Positions 53,568 to 63,353 of a stretch of DNA of 64,000 bases are shown here, one piece after another. The position numbers and the translations under genes are program-made. Numbering within the stretch: the stretch's first letter is position 1; the number at the start of each line of letters is the position of its first letter. The DNA is taken from assembly GCA_003994795.1 (NCBI GenBank), contig AP018269.1, positions 5,581,254-5,645,253 of the forward strand, given 5' to 3'. Under the pieces are notes generated by a model. That model was not told where the DNA came from. It made no database searches and worked only from the letters and a program-made list of their open reading frames with translations. Source of the DNA: Cylindrospermum sp. NIES-4074 (GTDB lineage: Bacteria > Cyanobacteriota > Cyanobacteriia > Cyanobacteriales > Nostocaceae).

Positions 53568-54509
53568 ATGTCATCTAAAATATCGGTTTCCGTACTCATT
53601 CCCGCAAAAAACGAAGAATTAAACTTGCCAGCCTGCCTCACTAGCCTCCAGAGGGCAGATGAAGTTTTTCTGGTCGATTCTCAAAGTAGCGACAAGAGTG
53701 TCGAAATTGCTGAGAGTTATGGTGCAAATGTGGTGCAGTTCGATTTTAACGGTCGCTGGCCAAAAAAGAAAAATTGGTCACTCGATAATCTCCCTTTCCG
53801 TAACGAATGGGTGCTAATTGTAGACTGTGATGAGCGCATCACTCCAGAACTTTGGGAAGAAATCGAGCAAGTAATTAAGAATGAAGAATATACTGGTTAC
53901 TATCTTAACCGCCGTGTGTTTTTCTTAGGAAAATGGATTCGCCACGGTGGTAAATATCCTGATTGGAATTTACGTTTATTTAAACATCAAAAAGGGCGCT
54001 ACGAAAATCTTAATACCGAAGATATTCCCAACACGGGTGACAATGAAGTTCATGAACACGTCATCTTACAGGGGAAAGTTGGGTATCTCAAACATGATAT
54101 GCTCCACGAAGACTTCCGCGACCTTTATCACTGGTTAGAAAGGCATAATCGCTATTCTAACTGGGAAGCTCGTGTTTATTTGAATTTGCTCACAGGTAAA
54201 GATGAAAACGGCACCATTGGCGCCAATTTATTTGGTGATGCAGTGCAACGCAAGCGGTTTTTAAAAAAAGTATGGGTACGCTTGCCATTTAAACCACTAT
54301 TGCGGTTTATTCTGTTCTACATTATTCAGCGGGGTTTTTTGGATGGTACAGCTGGATATGTCTATGGACGTCTGTTGAGTCAATATGAATATCAAATTGG
54401 GGTGAAACTTTACGAATTACGCAGCTGTGGCGGTCAGCTAAATACGGCAACCGATCCTAACGCTGTTTCATCATCCCTGACTCAGGAAATTGGGCAGACA
54501 GCAACTTAG
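53568..54509 (+). CDS. Family 2 glycosyltransferase (WaaE/KdtX-like)
   Basis: 313 residues. VSVLIPAKNEELNLPACLTSL, VFLVDSQSSDKSVEIAESYGANVV, GRWPKKKNWSL and LIVDCDERITPELW (DxD-like metal site) match the WaaE-type GT2 group. The central YYLNRRVFFLGKWIRHGG and DWNLRLFKHQKG segments support this. The C-terminal helices (LRFILFYIIQRGFLDG) are typical membrane-associating parts. Donor unknown. Confidence 0.9.
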   Translation: MSSKISVSVLIPAKNEELNLPACLTSLQRADEVFLVDSQSSDKSVEIAESYGANVVQFDFNGRWPKKKNWSLDNLPFRNEWVLIVDCDERITPELWEEIEQVIKNEEYTGYYLNRRVFFLGKWIRHGGKYPDWNLRLFKHQKGRYENLNTEDIPNTGDNEVHEHVILQGKVGYLKHDMLHEDFRDLYHWLERHNRYSNWEARVYLNLLTGKDENGTIGANLFGDAVQRKRFLKKVWVRLPFKPLLRFILFYIIQRGFLDGTAGYVYGRLLSQYEYQIGVKLYELRSCGGQLNTATDPNAVSSSLTQEIGQTAT

Positions 54510-54514
54510 AAAAC

Positions 54515-55117
54515 ATGACAAATGACAAGTTGAATGCCAGTAAAGAAGTACCAGTGGTGGACGCAGAACCTTTTGTAGATTTACGCAAGTATGATCAATC
54601 TTGGTTTGATCGGGGGCGTCCAAGCTGGTATGTTTTGTTATGGTGGTTGGTGCAAGCGATCGCATTTCCCCTCACTCCTCAACCCCTCAACATTCTGCGT
54701 TGTGCCCTACTCAGGCTATTCGGTGCTCAGATTGGTAAAGGCGTATTGATTCGACCCACCGCCCGCTTCACTTACCCTTGGAAAGTCAGTATTGGCGACT
54801 ACAGTTGGATTGGAGATGATGTAGTTTTATACAGCCTAGATCAGATTAATATTGGTACACACTGCATAATTTCTCAACAAAGTTACCTGTGTACTGGTAG
54901 CCATGATATCCAAGACCCTGCTTTTGGTTTGAAAACAGCGGGGATCACTGTTGGTAATGGGGCATGGGTGGCAGCATATTGTTTTGTGGGAGCAGGGGTG
55001 CAAATTGGAGCCAACGCTGTAATTGGCGCTCGTAGTAGTGTGATTACACACATGCCATCAGGGCAAGTTTGTTGGGGAAACCCCTGCCGTCCCCAGTATC
55101 CCAGAACTAGAAAATAG
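54515..55117 (+). CDS. WcaF-like O-acetyltransferase (hexapeptide repeat)
   Basis: 200 residues. Left-handed beta-helix repeats GAQIGKGVLIRPTARFTYPWKVSIGDYSWIGDDV, IGTHCIISQQSYLCTGSHD and GNGAWVAAYCFVGAGVQIGANAVIGARSSVI. N-terminal VDLRKYDQSWFDRGRPSWYVLLWWLVQ resembles the WcaF group that acetylates colanic acid-type polysaccharides. Third gene of the 52.6-55.1 kb operon, 5 bp after the GT2. Confidence 0.88.
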   Translation: MTNDKLNASKEVPVVDAEPFVDLRKYDQSWFDRGRPSWYVLLWWLVQAIAFPLTPQPLNILRCALLRLFGAQIGKGVLIRPTARFTYPWKVSIGDYSWIGDDVVLYSLDQINIGTHCIISQQSYLCTGSHDIQDPAFGLKTAGITVGNGAWVAAYCFVGAGVQIGANAVIGARSSVITHMPSGQVCWGNPCRPQYPRTRK

Positions 55118-55160
55118 TTGTTAGGGGAAGAATCGCGCTATCTTCCCCTGATTTTCTGGT

Positions 55161-56039
55161 TTAAGGTTTTCCTGAGACAATTGGTGCTGCCGCCACGGTA
55201 TTAAATTGTGGGAAGTTTGCCAAAAAATTCTGCCACTCTGTCTGAATAGCCACATTTTGAGGATTTTTTTGGCGTATTTCTGCTAGTGTTGCCAGTGCCT
55301 CATACCATATCCCATTTTGAGCATAGATAGCAAACTTCTGTAGAGGTGTTGCTGTTTGTAGCTTTTGGGTATCTGCCTGATTGAGATTGACTCGTTGAAT
55401 CACCCCTTCAACATAAGTTGGGGGTGATTGTTGTTTTTGGTCACAGCTAACCTTTAAATACCAACGGTACTGTTCACCCACTGCTAACCGAGGAGCATCA
55501 TTAGGTAGAGAAACGCGGATTAATCCAGACTGCTGAGGTAAAGTTATCTCTTTTTGGTAGATAGTTTTCCGTTTAAGATTTTGCAGCTCAAATTCAGTCG
55601 AGTAGCCAGAATCTTTGGTGTATGGCATATAGAACAACCAAGTTGGGTGTTCGAGTGTTGTCAGTCCCCAGACATTCGTTAACTTAACAGTCGTTACCGA
55701 GTCAATTTTCTCAGTAAATGGCGATAGAGTGGTGAGTGCAGGTTTAATATCTGGGCAAACAGTCTGTTTATTTCCACGGCTAGCTCCCCCAAGGACACGG
55801 CCCCCAGGAGGCGGGCCTGGAGGAGGTGGAGGTGCATTAAAACGTGTAGTTTGGGCAACAGCCGTTTTGTTACTCAAAGGCTTACTGAGTGAGTGTCCAG
55901 AGGCTGGTAGGGCTGGTTTCGCTAGTACTGGGGTGAGGCTACCCAGCAAGCTGGTACAACTAAAAGCTAGTGCGAAAAATAGTTTCATCGGTTGTGGACT
56001 TGACTTCATAAAAACCTTAAGTATGTAAACTTGAAGCAT
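55161..56039 (-). CDS. DUF928 secreted protein
   Basis: 292 residues, or 285 if Met at residue 11 (MKSSPQPMKLFFALAFSC) is used. Signal peptide (LFFALAFSCTSLLGSLTPVLA) followed by a Pro/Gly-rich stretch (PPPPPGPPPGGRVLGGASRG) and the DUF928 core: CPDIKPALTTLSPF, TWLFYMPY, GLIRVSLPNDAPRLAVGEQYRWYL. Function unknown. Families of this kind recur near CHAT/CHASE2 genes in cyanobacteria, as here. Confidence 0.85.
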   Translation of the reverse strand: MLQVYILKVFMKSSPQPMKLFFALAFSCTSLLGSLTPVLAKPALPASGHSLSKPLSNKTAVAQTTRFNAPPPPPGPPPGGRVLGGASRGNKQTVCPDIKPALTTLSPFTEKIDSVTTVKLTNVWGLTTLEHPTWLFYMPYTKDSGYSTEFELQNLKRKTIYQKEITLPQQSGLIRVSLPNDAPRLAVGEQYRWYLKVSCDQKQQSPPTYVEGVIQRVNLNQADTQKLQTATPLQKFAIYAQNGIWYEALATLAEIRQKNPQNVAIQTEWQNFLANFPQFNTVAAAPIVSGKP

Positions 56040-56127
56040 TTATTAATACTGTGGAATATGACGCAGACGCTGGAAACTCGCAAGATAAAAGTTAAAAAAT
56101 AAATTCTAGTGAATGCGATAAAGTATT

Positions 56128-58452
56128 TTAGTTATCAATTTTACTTAATTTTAAATTTTGTATTGTTATCAAGCCCACTGTCGCCACCAAAGACAAAGCA
56201 GAGGGCACAAAAGGCACCCAAGTCCCCCAGATTAACAGACCAAAGCAGAGTAAATACAGCACTCCAGAAGTCACACCAACTGCCAAAGTCAATACGGGGA
56301 ACGAACGCGATCGCCAAACAAGCACTACCCCCACCAAAGACCAGCCCCAAATCCAAGCCACCTCAACCCAAGGTGACCAAACCCGCAGCAGTGAACGTCC
56401 ATCTAGGACAGCACTGAGAATTTGGCTGATCATATGTGCGTGTACCATTACTCCAGGCATTTTATTACCTATGACACTTCCGTAGGGCGTAGACCAGCTA
56501 TCTCGCGCATCTTCCTTGACAGTCACACCGATTAGCACAATTCGGTCTTTAAGACTATTGCTAGGGCTGACCGGAGTAGATAAAAATTGTGTGAGCGTTA
56601 CTTGTTCAGCTACCTGTTTGGAAGCACGGTAGTTAAGTAAAATTTGTCCATTGGCATCAATTTGATAGCCGCCAAGGCGAGACTTCAGAGATGGAAAAAC
56701 CGTCTTTCCCAGCTGTAAATTACCTTGGGTAGTATAGGTTGGTCTAATGCCTAATGAATCCAGATAGCGGAATGCCAATTGTGTACTAAAGGCATAGGAG
56801 GCAGGACACAATGATGCAGCCTCTTGGTTCATGTATAGGAGATGGCGACGCATCACGTCATCACGATCATGAATAAAGTCGCTAAATCCCAAATTTTCTC
56901 TGGGTATTTCTGGCGGTGGCGTATTGCCTTTAATATTTTCTGTGGCATCACTTCCCTTGCAGATCCCTATCAAGTTTTGAGTCTGTCGGAGACGCTGGAT
57001 TAAATCTTGTTGTTCTGCTGAAAAATCGCGGTAGATATCTAAACCAACTGCCTTTGGTTGATACACTTCCAACTTCGCCAATAATTTGTTGAGGGATTTG
57101 TCAGAGAGGGAAGTTCCTTTCAAAGACTCGCCATTTCGGCGTTGAGTGGCCAAATCTTCTTCGTCAATTGTCACCACTAGTAAGCGCGGATCAACTCCTT
57201 CATTGGGGCGCGATCGCATCATCTGATCATAAGCTTTGAGTTCCCCACTTTGCAGTAGTCCCAGAAATCTCACTCCACAAACTAAGGTAGTTATCATCAG
57301 ACTGGAGAGCAAAGCCGCCTTAAGGGGACGGATGGGGGGCTTTGGTGGCGGTGGTGGTACTGGAATATTCTTGATACCCCATAGCTCTTCCCAAGTAGGT
57401 GGTATCTGCGCCGGATTTTGGCAAATCACTGGTAGCCAAGTTGCACAAGGAAATTTATCCTCAAGCCCTTGCAACTGCTCCCGCGCGTGCCGCACCGCCT
57501 GGTATAAAGTTTCACCACCAGCAAAGCCTTGAAGAAAATACTTTAAGAACTCCTGAGCCACTTGATCTGGCACAGGTTCGCGCATCACAATGATCTGGGG
57601 AATTTGCAAATCGGCTAGTTCTCGCGCCAGTCCCAACCCATCACAAGAGTTGAAAATTGCTAGCTGCAAGCCACGTTCAATGGCTTTTCTGAGGGCGTAC
57701 CTTAACTCGCTAATCGTCAGGCTATCGGTTTGATTCAGGTATATCCGCCCAGTTTCACCATTTCCCTGGCTGGAACTATGTCCCGCAAAAAACAAAATAT
57801 CCCAGTTTTTTCCCCAGAGATGGTTAGTCAGGTCTTGACGCTTTGGTTCTACTACAAACTTAACATCTGCATGATTACACTGTTGCAGTAAAGCTTGGTC
57901 AGCTTGAGTGTTAATCCCTTGACTATCGCCCACAATTGCCAAAATATTGACTGATGGGTTTGGGGTACGTGGCTTGTGAATGCGATCGTAGCTTGGTGAC
58001 GACAAGGCAACTTCTGCCTTGGGGTATCGTTGTAGTAAGTCCCAGAGATGCCAAGGTAATCGTTGCAATTGGTTATTTTCCGTTTGCACTATTACCCGAA
58101 TTTCTTCTGTAGGCGATAATCGTTCCAGCCATCTCTCTCGCAAGGGGCGAAACTCTTCTGCAAGCAGCCAGTGGTTGATTTGCTTGCGTAACATCCGGGC
58201 AGTATCTTCGCAATCTTGTGTTATTGAGAAATTTGTTATTTGCTTATTGTCAGCGTATAAGCGATAACCATTGCCCAATCGTCGATAACAAGACTGCCAG
58301 TCGCCATAGCACAGCGGCATTTCCGGTGATGGAGGTAGCTTCCCCAATATTTCTGTTGAGGGATGCTCGCGTTCTTCGCCAATCTGGAGGGTAACAGCAA
58401 ACCCCTGCTCAAAACTACCCTCTCCGAATTTCAGAACCACTAACTTACCCAT
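56128..58452 (-). CDS. CHAT caspase-like domain fused to a CHASE2 sensor
   Basis: 774 residues. CHAT domain at about 120-360 with the catalytic pair: His in FFAGHSSS (about 225) and Cys in FNSCDGLG (about 270). A Pro-rich linker (PVPPPPPKPPIRP) leads to a membrane helix (ALLSSLMITTLVCGVRFLGLL, about 380-400), an extracytoplasmic CHASE2 domain (DPRLLVVTIDEEDL, KAVGLDIYRDF, LGGYQIDANGQILLNYR) and further hydrophobic helices at the C-terminus. The protease domain is cytoplasmic, the sensor faces outward. No kinase or cyclase output is present. Confidence 0.88.
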   Translation of the reverse strand: MGKLVVLKFGEGSFEQGFAVTLQIGEEREHPSTEILGKLPPSPEMPLCYGDWQSCYRRLGNGYRLYADNKQITNFSITQDCEDTARMLRKQINHWLLAEEFRPLRERWLERLSPTEEIRVIVQTENNQLQRLPWHLWDLLQRYPKAEVALSSPSYDRIHKPRTPNPSVNILAIVGDSQGINTQADQALLQQCNHADVKFVVEPKRQDLTNHLWGKNWDILFFAGHSSSQGNGETGRIYLNQTDSLTISELRYALRKAIERGLQLAIFNSCDGLGLARELADLQIPQIIVMREPVPDQVAQEFLKYFLQGFAGGETLYQAVRHAREQLQGLEDKFPCATWLPVICQNPAQIPPTWEELWGIKNIPVPPPPPKPPIRPLKAALLSSLMITTLVCGVRFLGLLQSGELKAYDQMMRSRPNEGVDPRLLVVTIDEEDLATQRRNGESLKGTSLSDKSLNKLLAKLEVYQPKAVGLDIYRDFSAEQQDLIQRLRQTQNLIGICKGSDATENIKGNTPPPEIPRENLGFSDFIHDRDDVMRRHLLYMNQEAASLCPASYAFSTQLAFRYLDSLGIRPTYTTQGNLQLGKTVFPSLKSRLGGYQIDANGQILLNYRASKQVAEQVTLTQFLSTPVSPSNSLKDRIVLIGVTVKEDARDSWSTPYGSVIGNKMPGVMVHAHMISQILSAVLDGRSLLRVWSPWVEVAWIWGWSLVGVVLVWRSRSFPVLTLAVGVTSGVLYLLCFGLLIWGTWVPFVPSALSLVATVGLITIQNLKLSKIDN

Positions 58453-58529
58453 GACTCAGTTATTGCGTCTTCAACTTTTTCAGACTGGTAACTACTAACT
58501 ACCGACAGAGCTACGGAAATCTGCTAGTT

Positions 58530-59531
58530 TTAAATTATAAAATGTTCTAAGATACTAACATCATTTAATGCTACCTTGACGCTAAACTGTTCCTTAGATT
58601 CACCTCTAAAATCTAACTGCATATAGTCATCTGATTTTCTAGCTTGAGATTCCAGAAATAATGCTCCAGATCCATCTAAGACGGCAAACTGGACTCCTTG
58701 TGGTATGTATTTTTGCTCACCTGTGGGTACTAACCTGAGTACAATACCAGCTTGTTGGTTAACTTCAGGGGTGATTTCCACAATCAACAATAGAGGCTGG
58801 CTAGGGAAATTCATTCCCAACCTAATTACTTTTGCCATTGTGGTAGGTGCTGACTGTTGTGAGGCATTTCGTTCAATAGTATCTGCACTGCGATTACGAA
58901 AGGCATAAGCTGGTCTGAGTTCCGAGTCATTCCATAAGGAGTCAATAGTTTGCCAGCCCGCTTCAAATATACCAGCAAACCACTGACTTAAATTCGCCAA
59001 TTGCTTCTGTGTTCTTGGATTGTCTACAGTGACAACACTCTTAACAAAACTCAGTTGTCCAAAGTGTTCGATTAAGGCTTCAAGGGGTTGCAGTTGACTT
59101 AAAGGCAGTTCTTCTGTGGCAACACTAGGAACAAAACCCATCAGTCTTGCTTCTTGGAGGGATTCATCAATTTGGACTACAACATAGCCCACTCGTTCTT
59201 CCCAAGTTTCTGGGGGAACGGAACATATCTCCTGATGCAGAGGTATAGGGCGGCACTCTAGACGACCCACTGAAGGCACTTCTAGGTCAGCTACATCAGC
59301 ACAGTAGCGCATAACGCGGTTCCAACTGTCACTGACTTCAAGATTAGTAGGAATGTCCATCATCTGCAAATAATCATTCACCACCCATACAGCTAGCGTG
59401 TTGAGCCTGACTTGCTCTGCTTTTTCAGGATTTGGCTGCTGGTTGGCAAACTCCTGGGCAGTTTTACTAGCTTTTTGGGTAATGGGCAATGTTAAAGCGA
59501 AATTGTCTAGCTGATAGGTGGTGTTAGTCAT
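58530..59531 (-). CDS. DUF1822 protein
   Basis: 333 residues. The DUF1822 pattern covers the N-terminal half: a helical start with SKTAQEFANQQPNPEKAEQVRLNTLAVWVVNDYLQMMDIPT, RYCADVADLEVPSVGRLECRPI and WEERVGYVVVQIDESLQEARLMGFV. The C-terminal part is beta-rich (IRLGMNFPSQPLLLIVEITPEV, GEQKYIPQGVQFAVLD). No enzyme motif. It lies between two CHAT genes on the same strand (77 bp and 166 bp gaps) and may be a substrate, adaptor or sensor of the CHAT proteins (inference). Confidence 0.87.
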   Translation of the reverse strand: MTNTTYQLDNFALTLPITQKASKTAQEFANQQPNPEKAEQVRLNTLAVWVVNDYLQMMDIPTNLEVSDSWNRVMRYCADVADLEVPSVGRLECRPIPLHQEICSVPPETWEERVGYVVVQIDESLQEARLMGFVPSVATEELPLSQLQPLEALIEHFGQLSFVKSVVTVDNPRTQKQLANLSQWFAGIFEAGWQTIDSLWNDSELRPAYAFRNRSADTIERNASQQSAPTTMAKVIRLGMNFPSQPLLLIVEITPEVNQQAGIVLRLVPTGEQKYIPQGVQFAVLDGSGALFLESQARKSDDYMQLDFRGESKEQFSVKVALNDVSILEHFII

Positions 59532-59697
59532 AATTCAGTGCCGAGTCATCAATGCTGCTATGTATATATCGCGTGCATTAACTAAATTTATGCCAAAAAA
59601 TTAGTTTATGAATACTGGTCAATAACTCTAAGGAAAAAAAGTTAAAAGTGATTAGTGCTAAATCCTCGTCTATGAGATTGGGGGATTGGCTCAATAA

Positions 59698-62415
59698 TTA
59701 TAGCCAGTTGCCAATTAATACATAGGCAGCCCAAAAGCCTGGTGCATTGTAGTTAGGATGTTGCAGTAGTTTTAGCTGGGCACGACGTAGAGCTTCGGCT
59801 TTGGTGATCTTGCCGCTTGTGAGTTCTCGATAGAATTCACCAACAAATAACGCCGTCGATTCATCATCAATCTGCCACAGGGATGCTACGGTACTGCGTG
59901 CTCCTGCTCTGACTGCTGCCCCGGCCATACCGAGTGTGGCCCGGTTATCTCCCGCTGCTGTTTGGCAGGCACTCAACACTAATAGTTCTATTCTGGTTTG
60001 ATTTTGACTGCCTAAAAGAATATCAAAATCCTTGACTTTGATGGGGCTATCGGCGGCCAAAATAAAGGTGTTCTCAGCACGGGAACTAAACTCACCGTGA
60101 GTTGCTAAATGTACAACGTTGAATTGAGTGGCATCAATTTGGCGCTGTAGTGCCGCACGGGTGAATTTATCGTCTAATAAACTGGTTGTGGCTACTCCGG
60201 CTTGGGCAATAAGTTTGAATTCAGATTTGATGGCAGGTAAGGGTGAAAAGTTGGAAAATTCTGGTGGGGGCTGAGTTAAACCAGCAGTTAAGGCTGTTAG
60301 CTGTTGTTGCACCAACGGTTTAGGATTGAGGAGTTGTAGCCCCACGCTCAAGGCGATCGCATATCTCTCGACTAAAAATTGCTTACCATCATAGAGAGAT
60401 GCCATTGGTAAATTGCGTAATTCCCCATCTAGCACAAACACTAAAGTCTTCACCCCACTGGCTTGTAACTCTGACTCAATAGGTTGAATTAGCCAGTTAT
60501 AAACGGTTTGTGACTGAATTTCCACGGCTGAAATAGCAGTGGGATTAACAATGTCTCTTCGCAGTTGTAATAGTGTTTTTTCTACATCTACTTGGGGAAT
60601 TTTGGTACTGTAATGCCGCAGAGGTTTGTTGGGAATTTTCACAATTACTTGGAGTTCTTGAGGCAAAATAATGGGATAAAAGATGGCGGCAGTGGGATTA
60701 TCTCTGTCTACCACTTGATCAAGTGCCACTTTTTTACCTTGTATGCAAGCTTCCTGGAAGAAGTTGTCTAATTCTGCAAGTTGCAGGGCTTCAATTCGCT
60801 CTCTGGCTTTTTCTAACGTTTTTGTGTCCAGTATCCCTTGTTGGGATTGCAGTAGTAACTGTACTGACTGGCGATAGATGGGTTCCACACTATCCCGGAA
60901 ATTAAATTGCACATCTGGATTGACTGCTACCAAGTCACTGCGGAGCGACTGGAGGGTTTCTACAGCCGCATCATATGCTGAGATTGCTCCTTTGATATCT
61001 TTTTTTAACCACAGCAATCTGCCTAACTGCCACTCCAACCGATAGGTAATGTCTGAGGCATTACTAGATTGAGCGAGAAATAATCCTTTCTCGGTGAGGT
61101 TTTGCGCCTCTGACAACTGTCCAGTCTGCTCGTACAAACTGCCCAGACTTTCCAGGGCATAAGCTTCTGCCCGCTTGTCACCCAAGCTACGCGATTCCTG
61201 GATGGCTTTGGCAAGTAATCGTGCGGAGTCCTGTGTACTTAGTTTTGAGTGAGAACCTGTATTTACCTCTAGCAACTCAGCATTCATAATTTTTACCAGA
61301 CTTTGGGCAAAGTTAATCTGGGCATAGACGGCTGCACGGCTGAGAGGAAGTTGATCTATTTGAGATTTAATCAATGGTAATAAAGATTGAGCAGCTACCA
61401 AATTTTGTGACTCGCTCTTTTTTGTTTCGGTCTTTTGTGGTTCGATCAATAAGCTAAGATGGTTAAGCTGTGCTTGGACTTTTGTCAAGGGTGAGGAAGA
61501 TGCTACAACTGTTTGTTGATAGTATTGGATGGCATTCTCTTGTTGGTGTAGTGTCCGCGCATAGTTCCCCAAGCTGAAAAGACTGGCGCTAATTTCCGCA
61601 GATGATTGTAGGCGTCGAGCAATTGCTAGACTTTCTTCTAGTGCCTGGCGGGACTTTTCTAACTCGCCCACTACCAAAAGGGAATCACCGAGCGATCGCC
61701 ACCCTACTGCCTTAGTAATAGAATCTGGTTGAGATTGTAATAGTTTTTGTACTTGTTTTAATTTTTCTACTGCACGTCTGTAAAATCCCTGAGTTCGCCA
61801 TGCCTGTGCTTGATTGATTTGCGATCGCACAATACCGCTTTTATTTGCCGCTTGTTGATAAATCTCTTCTGTCTGCTGCCATGTTGCTAAAGCTGCTTCT
61901 GGCTTCCCCGTTGCCAGTTGCAGACGACCTTGGATTTCTAATGATTTGGCAAATACTTGCAAACTTTGTCCTTTACCCTGTCCTCTGAGCAAATTTAAGC
62001 TATCTGTAATTGCCTGCTGCGCCTCACTCCATGCACCAAGTTGTTGGTAAGCTAGGGAAAGATTACTCAATGTAGCAGCTAGTGCGAGAGTATCTCCCTG
62101 CTGTTGGGATTTCTGGACTCCCTGTTGTAACACTTGCACTGCCTCAGCAAACCTCCCAGAATCGTATAAAAATTTACCCTCTTGTAGTGGAGAAGCCGCT
62201 ACTGCCACAGGAGTTGGAGAACTAATATTGTTGATTGCCAGTTGGTACGAGGTATTAATTTCTGGCACTTTTGCCAGCACAGGCGAACCAAGAATGCAAA
62301 GCATTGTCATTAAAAAATACAAAGGCAGACGTAAAAAGTAAAAATTTTTGTTTTTTGCCTTTTGCCTTTTAACTTTTACAGAATAAGGGACACAAAGCCT
62401 AGTTGCTTTATTCAT
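59698..62415 (-). CDS. TPR-CHAT caspase-like protein
   Basis: 905 residues. A weakly hydrophobic N-terminal segment (LYFLMTMLCILGSPVLA) may be a signal or anchor. About 80-520 are tetratricopeptide-like repeats (FLYDSGRFAEAVQVLQQG, LSNLSLAYQQLGAWSEAQQAI, WRSLGDSLLVVGELEKSRQAL and others). The CHAT domain fills about 620-905 with catalytic His in VHLATHGEF (about 773) and Cys in LVLSACQTAAG (about 817). Resembles secreted or membrane-linked cyanobacterial CHAT proteins. Expressed with or next to DUF1822. Confidence 0.93.
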   Translation of the reverse strand: MNKATRLCVPYSVKVKRQKAKNKNFYFLRLPLYFLMTMLCILGSPVLAKVPEINTSYQLAINNISSPTPVAVAASPLQEGKFLYDSGRFAEAVQVLQQGVQKSQQQGDTLALAATLSNLSLAYQQLGAWSEAQQAITDSLNLLRGQGKGQSLQVFAKSLEIQGRLQLATGKPEAALATWQQTEEIYQQAANKSGIVRSQINQAQAWRTQGFYRRAVEKLKQVQKLLQSQPDSITKAVGWRSLGDSLLVVGELEKSRQALEESLAIARRLQSSAEISASLFSLGNYARTLHQQENAIQYYQQTVVASSSPLTKVQAQLNHLSLLIEPQKTETKKSESQNLVAAQSLLPLIKSQIDQLPLSRAAVYAQINFAQSLVKIMNAELLEVNTGSHSKLSTQDSARLLAKAIQESRSLGDKRAEAYALESLGSLYEQTGQLSEAQNLTEKGLFLAQSSNASDITYRLEWQLGRLLWLKKDIKGAISAYDAAVETLQSLRSDLVAVNPDVQFNFRDSVEPIYRQSVQLLLQSQQGILDTKTLEKARERIEALQLAELDNFFQEACIQGKKVALDQVVDRDNPTAAIFYPIILPQELQVIVKIPNKPLRHYSTKIPQVDVEKTLLQLRRDIVNPTAISAVEIQSQTVYNWLIQPIESELQASGVKTLVFVLDGELRNLPMASLYDGKQFLVERYAIALSVGLQLLNPKPLVQQQLTALTAGLTQPPPEFSNFSPLPAIKSEFKLIAQAGVATTSLLDDKFTRAALQRQIDATQFNVVHLATHGEFSSRAENTFILAADSPIKVKDFDILLGSQNQTRIELLVLSACQTAAGDNRATLGMAGAAVRAGARSTVASLWQIDDESTALFVGEFYRELTSGKITKAEALRRAQLKLLQHPNYNAPGFWAAYVLIGNWL

Positions 62416-62661
62416 GAGGATCGCCAGAGTTAGATGACAACCAGGAGAAAGTAAGATTAACAGTATACGAGAGTTAGTTTAGCTGCATTGTGGTTACAGT
62501 GTGGGACTGCACAACAAGCGTTGCCGTTACAGACTCAATTAAGTATAACTCCATAGTCAATATCACATGACTAGCACCCCAAGGACTTATGGGAAGGTCA
62601 TCCTTCATCCGCAAGGAGCAAACTGCGATGTTTCTACTCTTTAGCGATCGCTCACCTGAAT

Positions 62662-62695
62662 CAAAAAACCTAGCCTGACGGTCTTACAGGCTAAG
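62662..62695 (-). terminator. Terminator of the sigma-factor gene (minus strand)
   Basis: On the minus strand TTAGCCTG...CAGGCTA forms a 7-bp stem, followed by GGTTTTTTG. It lies just downstream of the sigma-like gene and upstream of the TPR-CHAT gene, so the two are probably separate transcripts. Confidence 0.65.
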
Positions 62696-62714
62696 TAACT
62701 ATCAAAAACTATCT

Positions 62715-63353
62715 TTATAACAACCCTTCTGTTTCAGCATATTTACGTAGACGAGGTAGACACTGACGCTGATAAAAACTGCTTAAAGTCGGAATTGACA
62801 GCCCTAATTCCTCAGACAATTCTCTCCAGCTTACTTCTGGAGGTAGGCGTTTGAGAATTAACAGCTGACAATTGACATCTGGACGCCCTTTAATACAAAT
62901 GCGGCGTAGTTCTCCGTCTGAGTCTGTTTTAGCCCAGTTCTCTAAGTCTTCCAGAATTGGAGGAGATTGAGGGTTAGCTGGCAGATTATCTACAGGGTCA
63001 ATGATGTCCTTACCATCATTGATTGGTCTGGGAGACACTGTTATTGATTGTTCTCGGTTCTGTTTGAGATAAAAGTCTAGTAGCCTGTGTTTGAGGTAAG
63101 AATTTAGCCAAGTGACAACACTACCAGAAGTAGCATCGTAGGTTTGACCTGTTAGACCTTCACAAATATTGCGACAGAAATACAACCAAGTTTGTTGTAG
63201 TGCATCTTGATAGTAGGGGGTACTTTCCCTCCACAGTTTCCTAGAAGTCAAGCGAATGATTTGCGTGAGCAGCTTTTGACGCTGATGGCTTCCAGGTCGG
63301 TGTCCGCAGGCTTCGGCAACTAAGCAGCGTAGCTGTTCATCGAATTCAACCAT
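62715..63353 (-). CDS. Sigma-70-family-like transcription factor
   Basis: 212 residues. Region 2-like part YYQDALQQTWLYFCRNI and VVTWLNSYLKHRLLDFYLKQNRE (about 45-115), a Pro-rich linker, then region 4-like helix-turn-helix PPEVSWRELSEELGLSIPTLSSFYQRQCLPRLRKY. It lacks regions 1 and 3, like an ECF or specialised sigma. Adjacent to the CHAT/DUF1822 genes, it is a candidate for their transcription control, but its own terminator separates it. Confidence 0.82.
   Translation of the reverse strand: MVEFDEQLRCLVAEACGHRPGSHQRQKLLTQIIRLTSRKLWRESTPYYQDALQQTWLYFCRNICEGLTGQTYDATSGSVVTWLNSYLKHRLLDFYLKQNREQSITVSPRPINDGKDIIDPVDNLPANPQSPPILEDLENWAKTDSDGELRRICIKGRPDVNCQLLILKRLPPEVSWRELSEELGLSIPTLSSFYQRQCLPRLRKYAETEGLL

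Noticed and set aside
55729-56028. 99-codon ORF opposite DUF928
   Set aside because: Gly/Pro-rich complement of the Pro-rich linker; not a gene.
56109-56417. 102-codon ORF opposite the CHASE2 gene end
   Set aside because: Lys/Pro/Ser-rich shadow of the minus-strand membrane helices.
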